Shown piece after piece: positions 50,773 to 58,943 of a DNA stretch of 64,000 nt. The notes below the pieces were generated by a model that worked only from the letters and a program-made list of their open reading frames with translations, did no database searches and had not been told where the DNA came from. The translations under genes and the position numbers were made by a program. The stretch is from Acidobacteriota bacterium. GTDB taxonomy: Bacteria; Acidobacteriota; Blastocatellia; Pyrinomonadales; Pyrinomonadaceae. Position 1 is the stretch's first letter; every line of letters begins with the position of its first letter. The stretch is from NCBI GenBank assembly GCA_020199835.1, contig JAIVJV010000004.1:186001-250000 (forward strand), read 5' to 3'.

Positions 50773-51650
50773 AACCTCTCGTACTCTTCTCACTGATGAT
50801 TGTTCTGGCCGTGAGTGCTTCGTTGCTGACAGCTATGCAAACTGGGGCGCAAACGGTTGACGAGCAAACACGAAAGTTGTGGGACACGGCGTTTATTACT
50901 CCTGCCGCGAGCAAGAAAACGGCGAGCCGCCGGCGCACGAGTTACCGCGTCGCGACGCCGAATGTTCCCGTTGAAAACGTCGCGCCTGACACAGTCGTTG
51001 GCGTCACGATTTGGCGGCTGCGTCCGGCAAAACGTACTGACGCCGGCGAACGGTTGATCGTTCACGATGACAACACCACGACTGCGTGGTTGCCTGAGCG
51101 CATTTCGCCGAGCACGAGGCTGGTCCAGGGAGATCGTTTGCGCATCACAGTGGAAGCAGTGCGTGGAGGTTTTCTCTACGTCATCAATCGTGAGCAATAT
51201 GCGGATGGGACGGTCGGTGAGCCGTACCTGATTTTCCCGACCACTCGCACTGCGGGCGGAGACAATGAAGTCGCGGTTGGCAAACTGATTGAGATTCCGG
51301 GTCAGGACGACGCGCCGCCGTTTTTCACAATGAAGAAGAGCCGGCCGGATCACGTGGCGGAAGTGGTGAGTGTACTCGTAACGCCTAAGCCGCTCGAAGG
51401 CGTGCAGATCACGGATAAGCCGTTGAAGCTGACGGAAGCGCAAGTCGCCGAGTGGGAAAAGACGTGGGGGTCGAGCGTGGGAAATCTGGAGATGCCGACG
51501 GATGGCCAGACGTGGACCAAGGTTGAAAAGGAATCGCGCACGCGAGCCTTAATGCCAGGCGCGCCCGCACCCCAACTCGTTTTCTACCGCCCCGGCGCGA
51601 AATCTACGGAGCCGATGTTTGTAAAACTCAAGCTCTCGTACCGGCGTTAG
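50769..51650 (+). CDS. Exported DUF4384-type protein
   Basis: A 293-residue protein with a signal peptide (MKPLVLFSLMIVLAVSASLL). The middle (about residues 85-215) has the same strand order as the DUF4384 part of the kinase: GDRLRITVEAVRGGFLYVIN, then a PYLIFPTT strand and a EIPGQDDAPP turn. The C-terminal part is Lys/Glu-rich and ends YRPGAKSTEPMFVKLKL. The ATG at 50769 overlaps the CHAT gene stop and has AAGGAG. It may be a receptor or inhibitor for the CHAT protein. Convergent with the DUF885 gene, overlapping by four bases. Confidence 0.75.
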   Translation: MKPLVLFSLMIVLAVSASLLTAMQTGAQTVDEQTRKLWDTAFITPAASKKTASRRRTSYRVATPNVPVENVAPDTVVGVTIWRLRPAKRTDAGERLIVHDDNTTTAWLPERISPSTRLVQGDRLRITVEAVRGGFLYVINREQYADGTVGEPYLIFPTTRTAGGDNEVAVGKLIEIPGQDDAPPFFTMKKSRPDHVAEVVSVLVTPKPLEGVQITDKPLKLTEAQVAEWEKTWGSSVGNLEMPTDGQTWTKVEKESRTRALMPGAPAPQLVFYRPGAKSTEPMFVKLKLSYRR

Positions 51651-53467
51651 GGGTTGCCATAGAAGCGCCAGTTCGTCACGAAGTCGCGGGTGAGTTTTTG
51701 ATTCGTGATCGCGGCGCGCAACATCTCGATCGGGATGCGGTTTTCTTTCAACAGCGCATCGTTGTACTCGCGATTTGTCATCTTTCCGGACTTCACCAGT
51801 TCCTTGTGCATCGCGTACTGCTGCAACCCGCCGATCAGATACGCGATCTGGTAAAGCGGCCCGTAACTACCATCAAATGAACGTCGCACTTCCGCGGTCG
51901 CGTTGTCGCGCTCGTGGCCCACTCTGTTAACCAGTAGATCGATGGACTCCTGCGGGGTCATCTTTTCGAGATGGAAACTGAGTGAAAAGATGATGCGCGC
52001 GCAACGGTGCATGCGCCAGAACAGCATGCCGATTCGGTTCTCCGGCGTCTTCGCGAAGTTCAAATCCCACAGCAACAGTTCCCAGTAAAGCGCGTTTCCT
52101 TCGCTCCAGAACGGCGTGCCGAACATCGCGCGATATGGCTTGTGGCGCGCCGCCATGAATCCTTGCAAATGGTGGCCGGGAATGAGCTCGTGATGAACCG
52201 TGGCACGCGAGAAGTGAATATTATTTCCGCGCATGCTCATCATCTTCTGCTCGTGGGCCATCGTGTTGGTCGGAAATGAGACCTGGATCACTTCGCCGCC
52301 GAGAAAGAACGGACTAACGAGCTGGCGTTCAGGCGTCATCATCTCCATGCGCCAACTCTCTCGCGCGAGCTCAGGCACGGTTACTAGATTGTTGTCTTCG
52401 ACAAACTTGATCGCTTCGAGCGCGAGGTCGCGAATCATTTGCGGTTGTTTACCGGGTTCCACGTAGAGGTTTTTGACGTGTTCGAGGGCCTTGCGCCAGT
52501 CGTCGCCATAACCGAGATCGCGCGACGCTTTCCTCATCTCGTTCTCGCACCAGGCCATCTCCTTTTCACCGATCGCGATCAACTCTTCGGGGGTGTAGGG
52601 GATCATCTCGGAGCGCAGTTCGCTCATAAGGGCTTCACGTCCGATTGGGTCGCCCACGATGTCGCTGGTGTCTCCGGGCCGCGCATTGGGACTTGAACTG
52701 GCTCTTTGGTTTGCCTGAAATGTTTGCCCCCTGGTAGGTTCATTCTGCGCTTGTCCCGCCGGTACTCGGATCCCGACAACCTTTTCTGAGATTAGAGTCG
52801 TGTAACCAGTCAATGCCTGGTCCACGGATCGGTACGGTTCTTCGTTCCACCAGGTAAACAACGGATCGTAACCGTTGTAGAACGTGTACCAGTTGCGCAG
52901 ATTGTTACGGAGCGCGTTCATCGCCAGGACGGCCCGGTTGGCGACTGTCTTTTTAACCTTCAAACCACCTTCAACCGCACGACGCCGCTCGTCGATGGTC
53001 TTGCGCAGTTCGGTAAGCGTAGCGGCGACTTTCGCGGAGTTGATCGGCTCCATGCGCCGGCGCGTTTCCTCGAGTGAGATGATGGTCTCAGCGAACGGAA
53101 TCAGCGGTTGAACTTCGCTGAGCTGTTGCGTCTGAATACCCAGTTGCCGCAACTCGTATTCGAGATGGTTCTTAAACAGGAGGTAGTCGATCTTGCCGTC
53201 CTGGCTCAGCGAGTCGAAATCGACCGTCTTGAGTGACGCGAGCTGGTCTTCGTAGAACTTCGTGAAGCGCGCGCGCCGCGTGGCCGAGATGGCGACCGGA
53301 TACGAACGCGTGAGATTCCCGCGGTCGGCGGTATAGCGCTCGATGGAGGCCCGCATCTCACTGACGTTTTCGGGTTTAACTTTCGTTCGTGAGCCGTTTT
53401 GGGCCGGAACCTGGATCAGTACAGAGCAGACTAACAGAACAATAACCAGAACGCGCGGTGTAGTCAT
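51647..53467 (-). CDS. DUF885-family metallopeptidase-like protein
   Basis: A 606-residue exported protein. A signal peptide (RVLVIVLLVCSVLIQVPAQ) is followed by an all-helical domain. The metal motif HELIPGHHLQ near residue 425 is of the HExxxHH type found in DUF885, and SEGNALYWELLL with Glu follows as a further ligand region. DUF885 proteins resemble carboxypeptidase-like zinc peptidases; substrates are not known. Expected in the periplasm. Single gene transcribed toward the CHAT operon. Confidence 0.85.
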   Translation of the reverse strand: MTTPRVLVIVLLVCSVLIQVPAQNGSRTKVKPENVSEMRASIERYTADRGNLTRSYPVAISATRRARFTKFYEDQLASLKTVDFDSLSQDGKIDYLLFKNHLEYELRQLGIQTQQLSEVQPLIPFAETIISLEETRRRMEPINSAKVAATLTELRKTIDERRRAVEGGLKVKKTVANRAVLAMNALRNNLRNWYTFYNGYDPLFTWWNEEPYRSVDQALTGYTTLISEKVVGIRVPAGQAQNEPTRGQTFQANQRASSSPNARPGDTSDIVGDPIGREALMSELRSEMIPYTPEELIAIGEKEMAWCENEMRKASRDLGYGDDWRKALEHVKNLYVEPGKQPQMIRDLALEAIKFVEDNNLVTVPELARESWRMEMMTPERQLVSPFFLGGEVIQVSFPTNTMAHEQKMMSMRGNNIHFSRATVHHELIPGHHLQGFMAARHKPYRAMFGTPFWSEGNALYWELLLWDLNFAKTPENRIGMLFWRMHRCARIIFSLSFHLEKMTPQESIDLLVNRVGHERDNATAEVRRSFDGSYGPLYQIAYLIGGLQQYAMHKELVKSGKMTNREYNDALLKENRIPIEMLRAAITNQKLTRDFVTNWRFYGNP

Positions 53468-53794
53468 CGGGTTGGTCTCCTGCGAGAATTAGGAGCAGGG
53501 ATTATACAAATTCTGCGGTTGCGCCAGTAAGAGGCCGTTTGTTAGAATCCGCGTTCGTTAGTTTCTTACTTTTGATAGGACGCTCCAGAAGACCTTCGCA
53601 TGAATCGGAAGACTACTCGATTCTTTACTTTTTAATGGCCGCCCGCCTTGCGGGCGCGGCGAAGGCGCTCCTATCGAATCCGATCAACTGAAGTAAGCAA
53701 ATTAGTGAATCGCAATCGTAAGGAATCGCCTTCGGCCCTCGGACTAAGGTCGCGCAGGTCTTTGTTTTGGTCCCTGGCATGAGGTGATTTGGAA
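53468..53794. other. Intergenic region upstream of thrS, mostly a structured RNA leader
   Basis: This 327-base stretch has no gene. The first 100 bases hold the divergent promoter area (unresolved). From 53571 to 53678 it can fold into a branched RNA (separate entry). After that come about 100 mostly unstructured bases up to GAGGTGA before the thrS ATG. Confidence 0.5.
53571..53678 (+). other. Branched leader RNA upstream of thrS-infC-rpmI-rplT
   Basis: A 10-bp closing stem (53571-53580 with 53669-53678; one G-U) and, inside it, a second stem (CCTTCGC 53593-53599 with GCGAAGG 53659-53665) enclose two hairpins: GAATCG 53602-53607 / CGATTC 53618-53623 with a 10-base loop, and a GC-rich one at 53640-53656 (GCCCGC / GCGGGC). 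No T-box signature or terminator T-run follows. Autoregulation of thrS and of L20 through leader structures is known in other bacteria. Confidence 0.5.
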
Positions 53795-55795
53795 ATGAGT
53801 GACATCAACGTACAACTGAAGAACGGTGCGCCTGTACCTGTGCCTGATTCAGCGACGGTCGCGGAAGCTCTCAAAAAGCTCGATCGCGACGTGGCCAAAC
53901 AGGCTTTGGCCGCCAAAGTCGGTGGCCGCGAGGTAGACCTAACGGTCCAGCTTCAGACGCTGCCCGGCGACAACGGCGCCGTGCAAATCGAACCCATCGT
54001 GCCGCAGACGCGCGATGGCCTCGAAGTTTTGCGCCACTCGACTGCTCACTTGCTCGCGGCGGCCGTGCTTGATCTCTTTCCCGGAACGAAACTCGGCATT
54101 GGACCAGCACTGCTCGACGATCCGCGTTATGGCTATTTCTACGACGTGATCACGCCGCGCCCGCTGACGGAAGCCGACCTTCCGGTGATCGAAAAGCGGA
54201 TGAAGCAGATCGCCAACCAGAACCTAGTGTACCGCCGTCACGAGATTCCCAAGTCTGAGGCGTTGCGTATCTTCAGCGAGCGAGACGAGCCGTTGAAGTG
54301 TGAGCTGATCGATGAGAAGGCCGGCGACACGGTAAGCGTCTACTACATTGACGGTTCGCCGTTCCTCGATTTCTGCCTCGGTCCGCACGTGCCGAATACG
54401 AACAAGCTGCGCGCGTTCAAGTTGCTGTCGCTAGCCGGCGCTTATTGGAAAGGCGACGCGTCGCTGCCGCAAATGCAGCGCATCTACGGCACGGCATTCT
54501 TCACGCAGCAGGAGCTCGACGCGTGGCTCAAGCAACGTGAAGAAGCAGAGAAACGCGACCATCGGCGTCTCGGCCGCGAGCTGGACTTGTTTTCAATTCA
54601 GGAAGAGTACGGGCAGGGACTGATCTTCTGGCATCCGAAGGGCGGCGCGATTCGCAAGGAAATGGAAGACTACCTGCGCGAACAGCTCCTCCGTCGTGGT
54701 TACGGTCTCGTGTTCACGCCGCACATCGCGAAGCGCGAGCTCTGGTTCACGAGTGGTCACGAAGCCAATTACGCCGACTCGATGTTTTCGCCGATGGAGT
54801 TTGAAGACCAGCAGTTTCGCATCAAACCGATGAACTGCCCATTTCACATCGGCATTTACAAATCGGCGCAGCATTCGTATCGCGATCTGCCGCTGCGTTA
54901 CGCGGAGCTGGGCACGGTCTATCGCGCCGAACTCTCGGGCACGTTGCACGGCCTGACGCGTGTGCGTGGTTTCACGCAGGATGACGCGCACATCTTCTGC
55001 ACGCCGCAGAACGTGCACGCCGAAATCCTCGGCTGCATCGACTTTGCCTTCAACATGTATGACGTCTTTGGTTTCAAGGACATCAAAGTCGAGCTGTCGG
55101 TGCGAGGCGACGATCCGGACGCGCATTATCTCGGTTCTGACGAGCAATGGGAGTGGGCTGAGTCAGCGCTCGTAGCGGCCCTTGACGCCAAGCAGATTCC
55201 GTATCAGCGAATCGAAGGCGAAGCGGTCTTTTATGGACCGAAGATCGATATTCGCGTCGAGGATGCGATTGGACGCACGTGGCAGCTGACGACGGTGCAG
55301 TTTGACTTCAACTTGCCCCAGCGTTTTCAGCTCGAATACATCGGTGAAGACAACAAGCCGCACCAGCCGGTGATGATTCACCGCGCGTTGTTTGGCTCGA
55401 TGGAACGGTTCTTCGGCGTTCTAATCGAACACTACGCGGGTGTTTTTCCAATGTGGCTTGCGCCGGTGCAGGTCGCGGTGTTGCCGATCACGGATCGGAT
55501 CAACGAATACGCTGAGGAAGTTGCGCGTAAACTTCGCGACGCGGGTCTGCGTGTAGAAATGAACTTGCGAAGCGAAAAAATCGGCGCGAAGATTCGCGAC
55601 GCGCAGTTGCAAAAGGTTCCGTTCATGCTGGTGCTCGGCGATCGCGAGATGGAGCAGCGCATGGTGGCTGTTCGCGAACGCGGGCAAGGCGACATCGGCG
55701 TTATGTCAATTCAGGATTTTCAAGAGATCGCGCGCAAGTTAATCGGGACGCGCGCGTTAACCAATAACTTTCAAACCCAGGAGGTGCAGCAATAG
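53795..55795 (+). CDS. thrS: Threonyl-tRNA synthetase
   Basis: A 666-residue class II synthetase, full length. The N-terminal TGS domain (residues 1-62) is followed by the editing domain with [11 protein letters not shown] (HxxxH) and DFCLGPHVP (Cys and His ligands), then the catalytic core with zinc-binding cysteine in KPMNCPFHI and motif 2 in [26 protein letters not shown], and the C-terminal anticodon-binding domain ([11 protein letters not shown]). The ATG at 53795 has GAGGTGA seven bases upstream and replaces the in-frame TTG at 53789. The stop TAG overlaps the infC ATA start. It charges tRNA-Thr and edits Ser-tRNA-Thr. Confidence 0.97.
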   Translation: MSDINVQLKNGAPVPVPDSATVAEALKKLDRDVAKQALAAKVGGREVDLTVQLQTLPGDNGAVQIEPIVPQTRDGLEVLRHSTAHLLAAAVLDLFPGTKLGIGPALLDDPRYGYFYDVITPRPLTEADLPVIEKRMKQIANQNLVYRRHEIPKSEALRIFSERDEPLKCELIDEKAGDTVSVYYIDGSPFLDFCLGPHVPNTNKLRAFKLLSLAGAYWKGDASLPQMQRIYGTAFFTQQELDAWLKQREEAEKRDHRRLGRELDLFSIQEEYGQGLIFWHPKGGAIRKEMEDYLREQLLRRGYGLVFTPHIAKRELWFTSGHEANYADSMFSPMEFEDQQFRIKPMNCPFHIGIYKSAQHSYRDLPLRYAELGTVYRAELSGTLHGLTRVRGFTQDDAHIFCTPQNVHAEILGCIDFAFNMYDVFGFKDIKVELSVRGDDPDAHYLGSDEQWEWAESALVAALDAKQIPYQRIEGEAVFYGPKIDIRVEDAIGRTWQLTTVQFDFNLPQRFQLEYIGEDNKPHQPVMIHRALFGSMERFFGVLIEHYAGVFPMWLAPVQVAVLPITDRINEYAEEVARKLRDAGLRVEMNLRSEKIGAKIRDAQLQKVPFMLVLGDREMEQRMVAVRERGQGDIGVMSIQDFQEIARKLIGTRALTNNFQTQEVQQ

Positions 55796-56400
55796 CTACA
55801 GGCTTTCGCGGTCGCGGTCAGCGTCCTGACAACCGGCGTACACCGCCGGTTCGAATTAACGAGAGAATACGCGTACCTGAGGTACGTGTGATTGGCGAAG
55901 AAGGAGAACAACTGGGCGTCATGGACGTGCGCGATGCCGTTCGTGCGGCCCGGGAGAAAGGCCTCGATTTAGTCGAAGTCGCTCCAGGCGCCGATCCCCC
56001 TGTTTGCCGGATCATCGACTTTGGAAAATATCAGTACGAAGCGAAGAAGAAGGCAAACGAAGCGAAGAAAAAGCAGGTCACGATCACGGTTAAGGAAGTG
56101 AAGTTTCGCCCTGGTACCGACGACCACGATTACGAGTACCGGATGAAGCATGCGCGCGAGTGGTTGCAGGACGGCGACAAGGTAAAGGCGACGATCTGGT
56201 TCCGCGGCCGCGAGATGACGCACCGGGAACTTGGCGCGCGCATTCTGGAGCGACTCGAAAAGGATCTCGTCGACGTCGGCGAAGTTGAAACGCGGCCGAA
56301 GATGGAAGGGAACCAGATGTTCATCATCCTCGGACCAAAGAGACACAAGGGCGGAGCAAGCGCGGCGAAGGAAACGCCGCCTCCTGCTCCCATGCACTAG
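55792..56400 (+). CDS. infC: Translation initiation factor IF-3 (ATA start codon)
   Basis: The IF-3 domains are plain: [27 protein letters not shown] N-terminal motif (residues 22-44), [31 protein letters not shown], and [12 protein letters not shown]. No ATG, GTG or TTG lies between the thrS stop and the conserved N-terminus. The only in-frame candidate with a ribosome-binding site is the ATA at 55792: AGGAGG ends seven bases upstream (55779-55784). It gives 202 residues with a 20-residue basic leader. A GTG at 55888 would remove the conserved first strand. IF-3 binds 30S and rejects non-canonical starts, so such a start could make infC self-controlled (known for the AUU of E. coli infC). 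It overlaps thrS as ATAG. Confidence 0.9.
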   Translation: MATGFRGRGQRPDNRRTPPVRINERIRVPEVRVIGEEGEQLGVMDVRDAVRAAREKGLDLVEVAPGADPPVCRIIDFGKYQYEAKKKANEAKKKQVTITVKEVKFRPGTDDHDYEYRMKHAREWLQDGDKVKATIWFRGREMTHRELGARILERLEKDLVDVGEVETRPKMEGNQMFIILGPKRHKGGASAAKETPPPAPMH

Positions 56401-56425
56401 TACAACGGATAAAGGAAGCGGAATT

Positions 56426-56629
56426 ATGCCTAAACTCAAAACACACAAAGGCGCTGCCAAGCGTGTGCGTCTGACGGCTACGGGAAAGATCAAGCGCGGC
56501 CACTCGCATGCACGTCACATTCTGACGAAGAAGACGAACAAGCGTAAGCGTCAATTGGATATCGACACACTCGTATCCAAATCCGACCATGAGCGCGTGA
56601 TGTCGATGCTGCCGTACGGTCGTGACTAA
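56426..56629 (+). CDS. rpmI: Ribosomal protein bL35
   Basis: A 67-residue basic protein beginning [20 protein letters not shown], with [25 protein letters not shown] in the middle, the family pattern of L35. AAGGAAG precedes the ATG at 56426. The open frame extends further upstream into infC but the rest is not L35. Middle gene of thrS-infC-rpmI-rplT, the usual bacterial order. Confidence 0.97.
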   Translation: MPKLKTHKGAAKRVRLTATGKIKRGHSHARHILTKKTNKRKRQLDIDTLVSKSDHERVMSMLPYGRD

Positions 56630-56636
56630 GTCATTG

Positions 56637-56726
56637 CCGATTGCCAATTTCCGATTGCCAATTGTAAAAGGCGTCGGCGACAGTTCTAAAAATCGGCATT
56701 AGGCAATTGGCAATCGGAAATTTTTA
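56637..56726 (+). repeat. Inverted repeat with duplicated arm between rpmI and rplT
   Basis: A perfect 19-bp inverted repeat (left arm 56646-56664, right arm 56704-56722) is separated by 39 bases, followed by a run of T. The left arm is doubled: CCGATTGCCAATTT at 56637-56650 and CCGATTGCCAATTG at 56651-56664 differ at one base, so the right arm can pair with either. It could be an attenuator or a dispersed repeat. Confidence 0.6.
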
Positions 56727-56745
56727 ATCAGGGAGGAGTCATCAT

Positions 56746-57126
56746 ATGCCCAGAGCAAAACGTGGCAATAAGCGTCTCGAAAGACGCAAGAAAATACTGA
56801 AGCTGGCGAAGGGTTATCGCGGCACGAAATCAAAGCTGTATCGATCAGCGAAAGAGTCGGTCGAGCGCGGGTTGAACTTTGCTTACACGGGACGGAAGTT
56901 GAAGAAACGTGATTTCCGCAGCTTGTGGATCGTCCGTATCGGCGCTGCGGCGCGCTTGAATGGTTTGAACTACTCGCAACTCATGCATGGCCTGAAACTG
57001 GCAGGCATCGAGCTCGATCGCAAGGTGCTCGCGGATCTCGCGGTTCATCAGGCCGAATCGTTTGCTCACGTGGCGACCCAGGCCAAGAACGCGCTCGAAA
57101 ACGAGCAGCGCAACAAAGCGGCTTAG
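56746..57126 (+). CDS. rplT: Ribosomal protein bL20
   Basis: A 126-residue protein. [20 protein letters not shown] and [21 protein letters not shown] are the rRNA-binding N-terminal helices; [19 protein letters not shown] and [20 protein letters not shown] are the C-terminal domain. GGGAGGAG precedes the ATG. In other bacteria L20 represses the L35-L20 message; here the inverted repeat just upstream is a candidate site. Confidence 0.97.
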   Translation: MPRAKRGNKRLERRKKILKLAKGYRGTKSKLYRSAKESVERGLNFAYTGRKLKKRDFRSLWIVRIGAAARLNGLNYSQLMHGLKLAGIELDRKVLADLAVHQAESFAHVATQAKNALENEQRNKAA

Positions 57127-57146
57127 CTGTCGAAAGGATAAACAGA

Positions 57147-57830
57147 GTGAAATACACGATTTTACTGACCCTGACGTTGCTCCTCGGCGCCAGCGTGGCA
57201 TTTGCGCAGGGCACACCGGCTGCACCCCAGTCGCCCGGTATTGTTGGTAGTTACGAAGGCACGCTGAAAAACCAGCCTGTAACTTTCGACGTTAAAACCG
57301 TTGAGGGCAAACTTCGGGGACAGCTAAAGACGGCAGATAAGTCGTACGAACTAACGGAAGCCGCCGTCAACGGCGAGGGACTTGTTTCGCTCACCTTCGG
57401 CAAAGACGGAAAGCTGGAAGGCAAGACGGACGGTAACAAAATTAATGGCAATTGGATCGCCGGAACGGAGAAGTCGCCGATCGAGCTTAAGAAAATTCAG
57501 GCGGCCGCTGTGCCGGCAAATCCCGCGAGCGTGGCTCCCTTTAATCTGAGTGGTCAGTGGGAAGCCGTAGCCGACGCGAATGGACAACCGTTTCCGTTCC
57601 TGTTGACGCTGAAAGTTGAAGGCGAAAGCGTAACCGGCAGCAGCAGTTCACAACTCGGCGAGGCGGCGATCAAAGACGGCTCGTGGAAAGACGGAAAGCT
57701 CGCGTTCACACTCGCAGGTTCGAACGGCGACATCGTCATGGCCGCGACGGTGGTCGAGGGAAAACTCACCGGCGAGTTTGATTATTCCGGGCAGTTGCAA
57801 GGCAAGTGGGTAGCGGTCAGGAAAAATTAG
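57147..57830 (+). CDS. Exported beta-rich protein of unknown function
   Basis: A 227-residue protein from a GTG at 57147. A signal peptide ([20 protein letters not shown]) precedes two related beta repeats: [20 protein letters not shown] (about 35-120) and [20 protein letters not shown] (about 140-227), each ending with GNW/GKW strands. This looks like a duplicated lipocalin- or DUF-type single-sheet barrel. It lies inside the ribosomal/tRNA-synthetase operon, four bases before the pheS start, where a secreted protein is unusual. Function not known. Confidence 0.7.
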   Translation: MKYTILLTLTLLLGASVAFAQGTPAAPQSPGIVGSYEGTLKNQPVTFDVKTVEGKLRGQLKTADKSYELTEAAVNGEGLVSLTFGKDGKLEGKTDGNKINGNWIAGTEKSPIELKKIQAAAVPANPASVAPFNLSGQWEAVADANGQPFPFLLTLKVEGESVTGSSSSQLGEAAIKDGSWKDGKLAFTLAGSNGDIVMAATVVEGKLTGEFDYSGQLQGKWVAVRKN

Positions 57831-57834
57831 GTTG

Positions 57835-58938
57835 ATGGCAGAAGAGCAAACGGAACAGTTGCCTGCGCAGCAGGTTGAAGCAGCCGGCAAAGCGTTCGAG
57901 CAAGAGTTCGAACGCTTTGCCCGCTTTGGTGATGCTGCGCAGCTTGCCGGGCTGGATTTGGACGCCGCGCTGGCGGAGCAGCGCGCGCTCTCAGAACTAC
58001 GCACCCGTCATTTGGGCAAGAAAAGCGCGTTGGCGGCGGCGAAGAAGCTGGTCGGGCGCGTGGCCGCCGAGGAGCGTCCTGCGTTTGGCCAGTTGGTGAA
58101 AGAAATTGAAGACAAGGTCGTACTCGAGCTCGATGCTGTCGAGCTGAATCTTAAAAACCAAATTGAAGAAAAACGGACCGCGCGCGAGACCATCGACGTG
58201 ACGTTGCCGGGCCGGCGCCCGCCGTACGGTCATCGTCATCCGATCACGCTCCTGCGCGAGCGTATCGAAGACATCTTCGTGGCGCTTGGTTACGTCATCG
58301 AAGACGGCCGCGAGATCGAAACGGATTTCTACAACTTCACCGCGCTGAACATCCCGGACAATCATCCGGCGCGCGGCGAGGCTGACACGTTCTACACGAA
58401 CGACGGCTTCGCGCTTCGTTCGCAGACTTCAACCGTGCAGATTCACGCGATGCAGCGTCGAGGCGTGCCGATTCGCATGATCGCGCCCGGTCGCGTGTTT
58501 CGCCGCGATACGCCCGATCCGACGCACAACCCGATGTTCTACCAGGTCGAAGGACTGTGCGTGGATCGCGGCATCACGATGGGCCACTTGAAGGGTACCG
58601 TGACGGAGTTTCTGCGACGAATGTTCGGCGCGGACACGGTCACGCGTTTTCGTCCGTCGTACTTCCCGTTCACGGAGCCGAGCGCGGAGTTTGATTTCAG
58701 TTGTTTCAAGTGCAAAGGCGCGGGCTGTCGCATCTGCAAAAATTCGGGCTGGATCGAGCTTGGCGGGTCGGGAATGGTCCATCCGAACGTCTTGCGTGCG
58801 GTCGGCGTGGACCCGCAGGAGTTTTCCGGGTTCGCGTTCGGACTCGGCATCGACCGCATGTGTGCGCTGATGTACGAGCTTGACGACATCCGGCTGTTGT
58901 TCGAAAACGACGTTCGGTTCCTGGAGCAGTTTGAGTAG
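57835..58938 (+). CDS. pheS: Phenylalanyl-tRNA synthetase alpha subunit
   Basis: A 367-residue class II synthetase alpha chain. The N-terminal coiled coil ([15 protein letters not shown]) is followed by motif 1 ([14 protein letters not shown]), motif 2 ([20 protein letters not shown]) and motif 3 ([16 protein letters not shown]). Between motifs 2 and 3 is a four-cysteine insertion, C290-x2-C293-x4-C298-x2-C301, which looks like a zinc knuckle and is found in some bacterial PheS. It forms an alpha2-beta2 enzyme with PheT. The ATG at 57835 is preferred over the TTG at 57832. Confidence 0.96.
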   Translation: MAEEQTEQLPAQQVEAAGKAFEQEFERFARFGDAAQLAGLDLDAALAEQRALSELRTRHLGKKSALAAAKKLVGRVAAEERPAFGQLVKEIEDKVVLELDAVELNLKNQIEEKRTARETIDVTLPGRRPPYGHRHPITLLRERIEDIFVALGYVIEDGREIETDFYNFTALNIPDNHPARGEADTFYTNDGFALRSQTSTVQIHAMQRRGVPIRMIAPGRVFRRDTPDPTHNPMFYQVEGLCVDRGITMGHLKGTVTEFLRRMFGADTVTRFRPSYFPFTEPSAEFDFSCFKCKGAGCRICKNSGWIELGGSGMVHPNVLRAVGVDPQEFSGFAFGLGIDRMCALMYELDDIRLLFENDVRFLEQFE

Positions 58939-58943
58939 AGACT

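Noticed and set aside
53468..53794. T-box riboswitch upstream of thrS
   Set aside because: The T-box consensus and the antiterminator/terminator pair are missing; the leader folds differently.
55888..56400. Shorter infC starting at the GTG 55888
   Set aside because: It would remove the conserved RINERIRV segment of the IF-3 N-domain and has no ribosome-binding site.
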